A DNA stretch of 12,316 bases from Robiginitomaculum sp. (lineage in GTDB: Bacteria; Pseudomonadota; Alphaproteobacteria; Caulobacterales; Maricaulaceae), in the NCBI GenBank assembly GCA_002733485.1, contig NVVU01000004.1, forward strand, positions 1 through 12,316, written 5' to 3'. The position numbers and the translations under genes are program-made. The notes beneath the pieces were generated by a model. It worked only from the letters and a program-made list of their open reading frames with translations, made no database searches and had not been told where the DNA came from. Shown piece by piece: positions 1-6,999 of this stretch (its first letter is position 1; each line of letters begins with the position of its first letter).

Positions 1-539
1 ATGCCATCGGAAAAGTATTCCTGATCCTTGTTAGGCGATAGATCGACGAATGGCAGTACGGCGATTGAGGCGGCATCTGTGATCTGATCGCTCATGGCTT
101 CCTCTGATCCTTGGACAAGCTCAGGATGAGGGGTAATGTTGTCTGTAGCTACACCAACCTCATCCTGAGCTTGTCGAAGGATGGAAGAAGGCGTGCGCGT
201 CCCCTGCCAGATTACCAGTGCGCCAACCAGCACCAATCCGCCAATAATGACATAATCAAGCGTGCGCGCAGGTTTGGCAGCGGCGCTGTCTGCGTCTGCC
301 ACAGCTTCGCTGCGCTTTACGCCCTCCGGGGTCATTTCGAACGCCCAGGCCAGCAACATGGCAATGGGAAAGCCGATCAATAAGGTGGCAACAACAAACC
401 CATCAAACCACAATGGTAAGCCTATCGACGTTTCCAAAACGCTCGCAGCCTGCGCCAAAACCCAGCCAACTACCGCATAGACCCCGGCAACCCGGAAGAT
501 ATTGCGACGGCGTAATTCGGTGAGCAGTTTATTCATCAT
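1..539 (-). CDS. TolB-like/TPR membrane protein, second tandem copy (partial, runs off left edge)
   Basis: The minus frame is open from an ATG at 539 to base 1, giving 179 codons; the C-terminal part lies outside the window. It is a clear paralogue of the gene at 539-2437. Both start with a basic leader (TELRRRNIFR here), have three hydrophobic segments (about residues 18-36, 47-66 and 95-111) and then enter a TolB-like domain (ASIAVLPFVDLSPNKDQEYF) at about residue 156. The start is set by a TGATG overlap: the upstream stop (541-539) shares one base with this ATG. No Shine-Dalgarno is visible, so translation is probably coupled. A second ATG at 536 is an equally possible start. Residues about 120-145 are encoded by a palindromic repeat pair. 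In the family, the C-terminus normally holds TPRs; function is unknown, and 'adenylate cyclase' labels on such proteins are not supported here. Confidence 0.85.
   Translation of the reverse strand, partial: MMNKLLTELRRRNIFRVAGVYAVVGWVLAQAASVLETSIGLPLWFDGFVVATLLIGFPIAMLLAWAFEMTPEGVKRSEAVADADSAAAKPARTLDYVIIGGLVLVGALVIWQGTRTPSSILRQAQDEVGVATDNITPHPELVQGSEEAMSDQITDAASIAVLPFVDLSPNKDQEYFSDG
107..182. repeat. In-frame inverted pair of palindromic repeat units (REPIN-like)
   Basis: Arm 107-131 and arm 158-182 are 25-base inverted copies with 24 of 25 positions matching (one G/C difference in the TTSGACAAG core), separated by 26 bases. Each unit reads CCTTCGACAAG then CTCAGGATGAGG. The 14-base core TTCGACAAGCTCAG recurs exactly at 8627-8640 outside any gene. 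The pair lies inside the reading frame of the partial TolB/TPR gene and is translated as the linker after the third membrane helix. Inverted pairs of short palindromic units are the form called REPINs; a RAYT transposase is the known mobiliser of such elements, but none is present here. Confidence 0.8.
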
Positions 540-2437
540 CAATCACAGGCAAAATCATTTTTTCCAACCGGTTTGCATTGCGGTGGGAAACCAACCTCCA
601 GCCAATAATCATAAGCACCGACTTCCCGGACATATTTTTTGAATTGTGGTGATTGACGATAGCGCGAAAAGTCATCACCCCACATCAAATTTGTGGATGG
701 TGGCATATTGTAAGCACCGATAGGAATTAAAAGATTTTGCAAATAGGCTCCATTCTTTGTACGTTTTTCTTCAGTGATAAAACGTTGAATATCTGCGACG
801 AGGGCGCTGTGATCGCCTTCGAGGTTTTTATACGCATCGTATATTTCCTTATGTCGATGCCAACCTCGAAGCCACAAAGGTCGATTGCTCGCCTGCAAAA
901 AGGCAGTTTTATTATCGAAATGCGCAAGCAAAGAAAAATTGACGAACTGACCTGTCGTCACACCCTTATCAAGTGCTCCTTGATATCGCTCCAGCGCTTC
1001 GTCCATGCGGCCGAGGGTCACCAGAGATTCATATTCGTTTTCGATGCACGGCGTATAAAAAGGCTCATACTTGATGCAGCGTTGAAAGGTTGCTAGTGCT
1101 GCATCGGTATTCCCCACCAACCCGTAGGTAAGTCCAAGCCAGTTGAGAGCGGAACCATTGCGCGGATTGATCGCCAGCGCTCGCTGGAAATCCTCGATGA
1201 TCTCTTTATAGTTATAACTCTCGGAGAGATTTTCCGTAGCAAGGGCGTGAATGTTTGCTATAGCGGCTATGGCGGTCGCGCTATTGGGTTCAATCGTCAG
1301 AGCTTTTTCAGCGAATTCAATTCCAAGACGTCCCAGTTCCGCGAGAGGAAGATCTGAATATCCATATTCAGCAATAACCGTTTGTATTGCTGCGCGCAGT
1401 TCCCAGGCTTTGGCGAAATTGGCATCCTGCTCAAGCGCACGAGCCAACTTTTGATCAGCGACATCAAGATCTTTGCGCGCCTGAAAAAGCACACGGGCTT
1501 CAAGAAAAAGTTCATAGGCGGTTAGGTTATCGGTAGGCACGTTCACGACCACCTCCGCCTTTGCAAAAACAGCTATGTTCTGGCCAAGGGCATCAACGAT
1601 GGCTTGGGCAATTTCGTCCTGAATAATGAAGATGTTTTCCGCCGTAAGCGGCCGGTCATAGGTTTGCGACCATAGGTGCCTGTCATTTGATGTGTCGATC
1701 AATTGCGCGGTGATGCGCAGGGTGTCACCGGCTTTCCTGACACTGCCTTCAAGCACATGACGAACTTTCAGTGCCTGCGCAATTTCGGGGATGCCAATGT
1801 CGCGGCCTTTGAACTGAAAACTTGAAGTGCGCGAGGCCACCGATAACCCTTGAACCCGCACCAGTACATTCAGAATTTCCTCGGCCATGCCATCGGAGAA
1901 ATATTCCTGATCCTTGTTTGGTGAAAGGTCCGTGAACGGCAAAACCGCGATGGAGGCCGCCTCTGGGTTTGGGCTCGCATCCTTCGAGGCTTGGCTATCG
2001 CCAAGCGCCTCTGGATGAGGTTTATTCTTAACCAAACCAGCACCCTCGTCCTGAGGTGCCGCGTTTTTCGCGGCCTCGAAGGGCGAAAGAGTAGGGCGCG
2101 TCCCTTGCCAGACGACAAGCACGCCAACTAGCACTAGGCCAATAACAATCACAACATCCAGCGTGTGGCCGGTTTTGGCGGCAACGCTTTCGCCCTCGCC
2201 CACATCTGCGGCACGTTTCATCCCTTCCGGGGTCATTTCAAAGGCCCAGGCGAGCAAGAGCGCAATGGGAAAGCCGATGAGCAGCGTGGCGGTAATGGCG
2301 CTGTCAAACCAGTCCGGCAGGTTCAGGGAATTTTCCAGCGCGCCCGCGACCTGCATCAATATCCAGCCAACGACCGCATACACTCCGGCCACCCGAAATA
2401 GATTTCGACGTCGAAGCTCGGCAAGCAGTGTCTTCAT
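539..2437 (-). CDS. Three-helix membrane protein with TolB-like domain and TPR repeats
   Basis: This 632-residue protein has hydrophobic segments at about 18-36, 48-66 and 93-110, a charged and proline-containing linker (about 111-160), a TolB N-terminal-like domain (COG5616 type, about 161-285, starting ASIAVLPFTDLSPNKDQEYF and including HVLEGSVRKAGDTLRITAQL), then degenerate TPR helices (for example about 309-345, 375-400 and 412-490). Relatives often carry an N-terminal winged-helix DNA-binding domain; here there is only a short basic leader before the first helix. No cyclase catalytic residues are visible. The ATG at 2437 has GGGAG at 2446-2450. The gene lies 88 bases after ispE and overlaps the next paralogue by one base. 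Base composition is mosaic: 39 of 60 bases are G/C in 2161-2220 but only 18 of 60 in 721-780. A repeat pair encodes residues about 119-154. Role unknown; a membrane-tethered protein-interaction scaffold is a guess. Confidence 0.9.
   Translation of the reverse strand: MKTLLAELRRRNLFRVAGVYAVVGWILMQVAGALENSLNLPDWFDSAITATLLIGFPIALLLAWAFEMTPEGMKRAADVGEGESVAAKTGHTLDVVIVIGLVLVGVLVVWQGTRPTLSPFEAAKNAAPQDEGAGLVKNKPHPEALGDSQASKDASPNPEAASIAVLPFTDLSPNKDQEYFSDGMAEEILNVLVRVQGLSVASRTSSFQFKGRDIGIPEIAQALKVRHVLEGSVRKAGDTLRITAQLIDTSNDRHLWSQTYDRPLTAENIFIIQDEIAQAIVDALGQNIAVFAKAEVVVNVPTDNLTAYELFLEARVLFQARKDLDVADQKLARALEQDANFAKAWELRAAIQTVIAEYGYSDLPLAELGRLGIEFAEKALTIEPNSATAIAAIANIHALATENLSESYNYKEIIEDFQRALAINPRNGSALNWLGLTYGLVGNTDAALATFQRCIKYEPFYTPCIENEYESLVTLGRMDEALERYQGALDKGVTTGQFVNFSLLAHFDNKTAFLQASNRPLWLRGWHRHKEIYDAYKNLEGDHSALVADIQRFITEEKRTKNGAYLQNLLIPIGAYNMPPSTNLMWGDDFSRYRQSPQFKKYVREVGAYDYWLEVGFPPQCKPVGKNDFACD
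1978..2083. repeat. In-frame inverted pair of hairpin repeat units in the upstream TolB/TPR gene
   Basis: Unit 1978-2020 reads CATCCTTCGAGGC, a small hairpin (CTTGGC/GCCAAG), then GCGCCTCTGGATGAGG. Unit 2043-2083 is the same design inverted: on the minus strand CCCTTCGAGGC, a hairpin (CGCG/CGCG around a run of A), then GCACCTCAGGACGAGGG. The pair is translated in frame as residues about 119-154 of the gene at 539-2437, directly after the third membrane helix. This is the same place that the shorter CAAG-loop version occupies in the downstream paralogue. Shared ends (CCTTCGA and CTCAGGAYGAGG) show the two pairs belong to one repeat family. Confidence 0.75.
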
Positions 2438-2452
2438 AAACTGAGCTCCCGC

Positions 2453-2464
2453 TGGTATATACCA
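2453..2464. promoter_or_regulatory. Perfect 12-base palindrome upstream of the TolB/TPR gene (possible operator)
   Basis: TGGTATATACCA is an exact palindrome placed 15 bases before the ATG of the minus-strand gene at 539-2437, next to its GGGAG ribosome binding site. The position suits a repressor operator or an mRNA structure near the start. No second copy was noticed elsewhere in the window, and no binding protein can be named. Confidence 0.3.
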
Positions 2465-2525
2465 CGCGCCAGCACTTCTTAGCCTCTTATGAGTAGAATA
2501 AGCAAGAAATTAGGAAACCACTCGG

Positions 2526-3407
2526 TTAGGGGCTTGCCTGTACACCCAGCTTTACCGGTTTTACCCAGTATTGCGGATAGGCTGTTTTTATCTTTTCCAA
2601 AAGTTCTTTTGCATCCTGCGCAGCGTGCACAACGGCCACACAGCTGGCGCCGGATCCACACAGGCGCGCCCATTGGGTCTGGGGCAGGGCATTCAAGGTA
2701 GATAATAACGCCGTTATGCGGGGCTCCAGCGCACAAGCCGCCGCCGACAATGAATTCTCAAATCCTTGCAATTGCGATATGGCCTGATCGGTATCATCCG
2801 CCCCGGCAAACGGCTTTCCAGACAACTTCTCGCCATGACCCATTTCGTCAAAGCGGGAAAACACCAACGCCGTGGAAATGCCAAAGCCCGGATTGACCAG
2901 CACCGCATCCAGAACCGGCCAGCACCTTACATCATGCAAAACCTCGCCGCGCCCGCTCATAAAACGGGTTCGACTTTGCACACAAACCGGCACATCCGCC
3001 CCCAGAGCCTGGCCAATTTTTTCCAGATCAATATCCGACAGCCCACAACCCCAAAGGCGGTTCAGGCCTCGCAGGGCCGCCGCCGCATCGGCAGAGCCAC
3101 CGCCAACCCCCGAGGCCACGGGCAAGACCTTGTGCAGTATTATGTGGGCGCCCGCCTTTTTGCCGCTGGCCACCAATAGCGCCCGGGCTGACCGCAAAAC
3201 CAGATTATCCGCCGCCGCCCCAAGCGCTTCGCCAAAAGGGCCGGCGATTGTCAATGTCAGGTCGGGCGCAGAATGAAAGCTCAACCGGTCCCCTGTATCG
3301 GCAAAAACCACCAGACTTTCCAGCGGATGATAGCCGTCACGGCCCAGGAGGCCGACCCTCAGGGTTAGATTAATTTTTGCCGGAGCGAATTCAGTGACCG
3401 TCGTCAA
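2526..3407 (-). CDS. ispE: 4-diphosphocytidyl-2-C-methyl-D-erythritol kinase
   Basis: IspE phosphorylates the 2-hydroxyl of CDP-methylerythritol with ATP in the MEP route to isopentenyl diphosphate, in the cytoplasm. The 293-residue protein shows the GHMP-kinase layout: PAKINLTL near the N-terminus (Lys11), GRDGYH at 22-27, the glycine-rich ATP loop LPVASGVGGGSADAAA at 95-110, GADVPVCV with Asp138 (the expected catalytic acid), and a C-terminal RLCGSGASC motif. Length is normal for the family. The start codon is TTG at 3407, which overlaps the TGA of the preceding TPR gene as TTGA; no strong Shine-Dalgarno is visible, so coupled translation is likely. There is no in-frame ATG nearby that keeps the PAKINL motif. 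The other MEP genes are not in the window. Identification is very secure; the exact start is slightly less so. Confidence 0.96.
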   Translation of the reverse strand: MTTVTEFAPAKINLTLRVGLLGRDGYHPLESLVVFADTGDRLSFHSAPDLTLTIAGPFGEALGAAADNLVLRSARALLVASGKKAGAHIILHKVLPVASGVGGGSADAAAALRGLNRLWGCGLSDIDLEKIGQALGADVPVCVQSRTRFMSGRGEVLHDVRCWPVLDAVLVNPGFGISTALVFSRFDEMGHGEKLSGKPFAGADDTDQAISQLQGFENSLSAAACALEPRITALLSTLNALPQTQWARLCGSGASCVAVVHAAQDAKELLEKIKTAYPQYWVKPVKLGVQASP

Positions 3408-5137
3408 GGCGTGGCGTTGGCGATCTCGGGCGCATCGCGCAATCCGTTTTCCAGTTTTCCCCTGATGACTTCAAAATCAACATCATCATCAGGTTTCAGG
3501 CTCAGCGTATGACTCCACTGGAAACGTGCTTCCAGATGCCGCCCTGCCTGCCAATAGGCATCGGCCAGATGATCAGATATAGTTGGTTCACCCGGCTCCA
3601 TTTCCACTGCCCGTTCCAGATAGCGAACGGCCTGCTCATACTGGCCCAGCCGGTAATGCGCCCAGCCCAGTGAATCGATAATGTATCCGGCATTGGGGCG
3701 TAGGCTGAGCGCCTGTTCAATCAGGGCAAAGCCCTCATCCAGATTTTCCCCGGCATTGATATAGGTATACCCCAGATAATTCAGCACGTCCGGCTGTTCG
3801 GGATTTATCTTCAGAGCCTTGCGAAAATCTGTGATACTTTCGTGCCCGCGGCCAAGGCGCTCTAACGCCGTGCCGCGTGCAAAATACAGCTGCCATCCGG
3901 CATTTTTACCCTGACTGGCAATCAGGCGCTCATAAATCGGCAAGGCCTCTTTATATTTATTCACCGAGCGCAGGGCGTCGGCATAGGCGACAGCCAGACG
4001 ATCATCACCCGGGTGTTCCCCGGCAAGGCTGCGAAAAACTTCCATGGCTTCATCACGATGATCTGTGCGAAACAGGACACGGGCGCGGCTAAGGTCTGCA
4101 TTCAGGCGATAGGGGGACTTTTGCGATATGCTGGCAAAGACCTTTAAGGCGTCTTCGGGGCGTTTTTCAACTTCCATTACCCGGGCCAGTAATTGCAACG
4201 CCGCCCCGTGATCAGGATTAATAAAACGGGCCATTTCCAGATAGACCAGCGCTTTGTCAAAATGCGCCTGCGCGGCCAGAATCTGCGACGTGCCATAAAG
4301 TGCCTCGGCGGCCCCTTCACTGGCATTACGCACTAAACGACGCGGGCTTTTGGTCTTTTTATCATCACTCAGCTGACTTGACGCCAAAGCGGACATGGGT
4401 GCCTGTGTAAAGGTATTGCTGGCTTTTTCATACTCTGCCCTGGCCTCGTCGGCTCGGTCATGGCGTTCCAGAAACGAGCCGTAGGCGTAAACCGCCCGAT
4501 CCGAAATCTGACCTGGTTCGGTGGCAATCTTATAGGCCCCTTCGGCTTCATCGGCGCGGTCTTCAAGATCAAGAAGCAGCGCCAGTTGCAAATGCACGAT
4601 ACGCGCAAAAATCGGCGCTTCACCAGCGCTTTTGATATATTCCAGCGCCTTGTCCGCATCCCCGGTGCCATAGGCGGCCCAGCCGCGCAATAGCTGTCGC
4701 ACTTCGCCGTTGAACGGGCCATATTTACCTTCTGCGAGTGTACCGAGCGCTGTTTCATAACGCTTTTTACCAAGCGCATTGGTGGCCATGGCCAGGCGCA
4801 TAAGATTGGCTTCGGAATCCGTGCCCAGTGCCGCCCTGGCAAAGTTTGCGCTGTCGGCGATCCGGCCTGCCAATAAAGCGCTTAAGAATGCCTGTTTACG
4901 CAACAAGTCGTTATCGGGCTGTTTTTCCAGCGCCGCGCCATAATAGTGCGCAGCAGCGTGCACATCGTTCATGCCGCTGGCAAAACGCGCCGCCAAATAA
5001 TCCCCATAGGCAGATTCAGTGACCCGCGCCTCGCCATCATCCATCAAGGGGGTGGCCGCGCAAGAGGTAAGCAGGAACAGCACCGCCACCACCGAAAAAG
5101 ATGCAATATTTCGTTTCATGGTCCCTAAGGTATTCAT
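3404..5137 (-). CDS. TPR-repeat lipoprotein
   Basis: The 577-residue protein begins with a lipoprotein signal: basic MKRN, a hydrophobic stretch and the lipobox LTSC, with Cys26 followed by Ala, which favours outer-membrane anchoring. The rest is almost entirely tetratricopeptide repeats. The clearest are in the C-terminal half (for example ALKINPEQPDVLNYLGYTYI and ALSLRPNAGYIIDSLGWAHY), each ending in the usual proline after the second helix. It is probably a periplasm-facing scaffold, but its partners are unknown. Two starts are possible: ATG 5137 (AGGA close by) and ATG 5119 (MKRNIAS, preceded by AGGGA); both keep the signal peptide. It lies 46 bases after ETF-QO and overlaps ispE by 4 bases, so the three are probably co-transcribed. 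I believe this gene order recurs in other alphaproteobacteria but could not check it. Confidence 0.9.
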   Translation of the reverse strand: MNTLGTMKRNIASFSVVAVLFLLTSCAATPLMDDGEARVTESAYGDYLAARFASGMNDVHAAAHYYGAALEKQPDNDLLRKQAFLSALLAGRIADSANFARAALGTDSEANLMRLAMATNALGKKRYETALGTLAEGKYGPFNGEVRQLLRGWAAYGTGDADKALEYIKSAGEAPIFARIVHLQLALLLDLEDRADEAEGAYKIATEPGQISDRAVYAYGSFLERHDRADEARAEYEKASNTFTQAPMSALASSQLSDDKKTKSPRRLVRNASEGAAEALYGTSQILAAQAHFDKALVYLEMARFINPDHGAALQLLARVMEVEKRPEDALKVFASISQKSPYRLNADLSRARVLFRTDHRDEAMEVFRSLAGEHPGDDRLAVAYADALRSVNKYKEALPIYERLIASQGKNAGWQLYFARGTALERLGRGHESITDFRKALKINPEQPDVLNYLGYTYINAGENLDEGFALIEQALSLRPNAGYIIDSLGWAHYRLGQYEQAVRYLERAVEMEPGEPTISDHLADAYWQAGRHLEARFQWSHTLSLKPDDDVDFEVIRGKLENGLRDAPEIANATP

Positions 5138-5183
5138 TTTCCTAGCCTACGCCAAACCAATACACTAGCAAGTCATCGGCACA

Positions 5184-6863
5184 TCACATGTTAGGGTAAT
5201 TGGGTCCGCCGGCCCCTTCCGGGCAGGTCCAGGTGATGTTCTGTGCCGGGTCTTTGATATCACAGGTTTTACAATGCACACAATTTTGCGCATTGATCTG
5301 AAAACGCGGATTTTCGCCCTTGTCATCATAAATGAACTCATACACTCCGGCTGGGCAATAGCGTTGCGATGGCCCGGCAAATTCCAGCAGATTGACATCC
5401 ACCGGGATTGACGGATTGGCCAGTTTTAAATGCACCGGCTGATCTTCTTCATGATTGGTGGCCGAAAACGACACACTGGTCAGCTTGTCAAAGGTCAGCA
5501 CCCCATCGGGTTTGGGGTAGGCAATGGGTTTGTGCTTGCTGGCCGGTTCAGTGGATTGAGCATCATTTTTGCCGTGATGCAATGTGCCAAAGAACGAAAA
5601 CCCGCCAGTAATCGTATTGATCCATAAATCCGCCCCGGTCAGGACAATACCGCCCACCCAGGTACCAAACTTGCTCCATAGCGGCTTGGCATTGCGCACA
5701 ATTTTCAGCTCATGGCGAACCGGGCTGGTCTGATAGGCTTGGCTATAACTGTCCAGCACATCGCCACTACGCCCACTTTGCACCGCGTCAAACGCCGCCT
5801 TTGCCGCCATCATGCCGGTACGCATGGCGTTATGGCTGCCCTTGATGCGCGGCAAATTCATAAAGCCCGCGCCGCAACCGATCAGCGCCCCCCCCGGAAA
5901 GGTCAGTTCAGGCACGGACTGGAACCCGCCCTCGGTCAGGGCGCGCGCGCCATAGGCAATGCGCTTGCCGCCCTCAAAAGTATCGCGAATGGTCGGATGG
6001 GTTTTGAGGCGCTGAAACTCGTCATAGGGCGACAAATACGGGTTTTTGTAATTCAGGTGCACCACCATGCCCAGCGCCACATAATTATCTTCGAAATGAT
6101 ACATAAACGAGCCACCGCCGGTGGCATTATCCAGCGGCCAGCCAAAAGTGTGTTGCACCAGGCCAGGCTTGAACACTTCGTCGCGCACCTGCCACAGTTC
6201 TTTAATACCAAGGCCGAATTTCTGCGGGTCTGAGTTTTTATCAAGCGCGAACTTCGCAATGATTTGTTTGGAGAGCGAACCGCGCGCCCCCTCGCCCAGC
6301 AAAATATATTTGCCGTTCAGCTCCATGCCCGGCTGGAAATCCGCTTTGTGTGAACCATCGGCAGCCACCCCAAAAACGCCCGCGACAACGCCGCGCACCG
6401 CGCCATCGTCATTGTACAATATTTCGGATGCCGCCATGCCGGGATAAACCTCGACGCCCATGTTTTCCGCCTGCTCGGCTAGCCAGCGGCACAAATTGGC
6501 CAGCGATACAATATAATTGCCGTGATTATGGATCAGCGGCGGCATGACAAAACCCGGCAAAGGGAGTGATCCAGAATGACCAAGCACCATAAAGCGATCC
6601 CTGGTTACTTTGGTGGTGACCGGCGCGCCCCGTTCGGCCCAGTCAGGGAGCAGCTCGTTAAGGCCACAAGGGTCCAGCACCGCACCCGAAAGAATATGCG
6701 CCCCCACCTCGGAGCCTTTTTCCAGCACCACCACAGAAAGTTCCTGCCCGGCGTCTTGTGCCAATTGTTTAAGATGAATGGCCGCGCTTAATCCCGCCGG
6801 GCCAGCCCCGACAATGACCACATCAAAATCCATGGCTTCGCGCGTCATTTCCTGATCACTCAT
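5184..6863 (-). CDS. Electron-transfer flavoprotein:ubiquinone oxidoreductase (ETF-QO)
   Basis: ETF-QO takes electrons from reduced electron-transfer flavoprotein, which collects them from acyl-CoA and amino-acid dehydrogenases, and passes them to ubiquinone at the inner membrane. The sequence has an FAD Rossmann motif (VVIVGAGPAGLSAAIHL, about residues 15-31), a central quinone and FAD domain with PELTFPGGALIGCGAGFMN, and a C-terminal 4Fe-4S domain. The cluster cysteines fall in RYCPAGVYE (about 503) and NCVHCKTCDIKDP (about 528, 531 and 534). The 559-residue length matches the family. I place the start at ATG 6863 (MSDQEM) and not the in-frame GTG at 6875, because GAGGG at 6869-6873 sits five bases before this ATG. 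The etfA and etfB subunit genes are not in the window. The gene heads the probable ETF-QO, TPR lipoprotein, ispE unit and is divergent from the glycosylase gene. Confidence 0.96.
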   Translation of the reverse strand: MSDQEMTREAMDFDVVIVGAGPAGLSAAIHLKQLAQDAGQELSVVVLEKGSEVGAHILSGAVLDPCGLNELLPDWAERGAPVTTKVTRDRFMVLGHSGSLPLPGFVMPPLIHNHGNYIVSLANLCRWLAEQAENMGVEVYPGMAASEILYNDDGAVRGVVAGVFGVAADGSHKADFQPGMELNGKYILLGEGARGSLSKQIIAKFALDKNSDPQKFGLGIKELWQVRDEVFKPGLVQHTFGWPLDNATGGGSFMYHFEDNYVALGMVVHLNYKNPYLSPYDEFQRLKTHPTIRDTFEGGKRIAYGARALTEGGFQSVPELTFPGGALIGCGAGFMNLPRIKGSHNAMRTGMMAAKAAFDAVQSGRSGDVLDSYSQAYQTSPVRHELKIVRNAKPLWSKFGTWVGGIVLTGADLWINTITGGFSFFGTLHHGKNDAQSTEPASKHKPIAYPKPDGVLTFDKLTSVSFSATNHEEDQPVHLKLANPSIPVDVNLLEFAGPSQRYCPAGVYEFIYDDKGENPRFQINAQNCVHCKTCDIKDPAQNITWTCPEGAGGPNYPNM

Positions 6864-6868
6864 ATCGG

Positions 6869-6873
6869 CCCTC
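6869..6873 (-). promoter_or_regulatory. Ribosome binding site that fixes the ETF-QO start
   Basis: GAGGG on the minus strand lies five bases upstream of the ATG at 6863. It overlaps the alternative GTG start codon (6875-6873), so the longer reading, which would add MRAD, is unlikely. Confidence 0.65.
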
Positions 6874-6984
6874 ACTTTAATCGGGTTTTTCTTCTCTTAA
6901 CCGACCCTCGCCCCCAGGGCCATAGCTTTGATGCCGCACTGGTGCAAGATCGTGCATTTGTGCGCTAAATGCCCTAAACTGCCC

Positions 6985-6992
6985 GGGAAAGG
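6985..6992 (+). promoter_or_regulatory. Ribosome binding site for the uracil-DNA glycosylase
   Basis: GGGAAAGG ends seven bases before the ATG at 7000. This supports MSDPIK as the N-terminus over the upstream starts at 6928 (MMPHWC) and 6994 (MVMSD). Confidence 0.55.
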
Positions 6993-6999
6993 CATGGTG

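Noticed and set aside
539..2437. Annotation as adenylate cyclase
   Set aside because: Proteins with TolB-like and TPR parts are often given that name by transfer, but no cyclase catalytic domain is present here.
5712..6233. A 173-residue plus-strand frame
   Set aside because: It is antisense to ETF-QO and has no recognisable motif or ribosome binding site.
6928..6999. N-terminal extension of the glycosylase with two to three cysteines (CKIVHLCAKC) that might supply Fe-S ligands
   Set aside because: The start at 7000 has a far better ribosome binding site. The extension is placed before a long Pro/Ala linker and not next to the catalytic core, where family 4 ligands lie.
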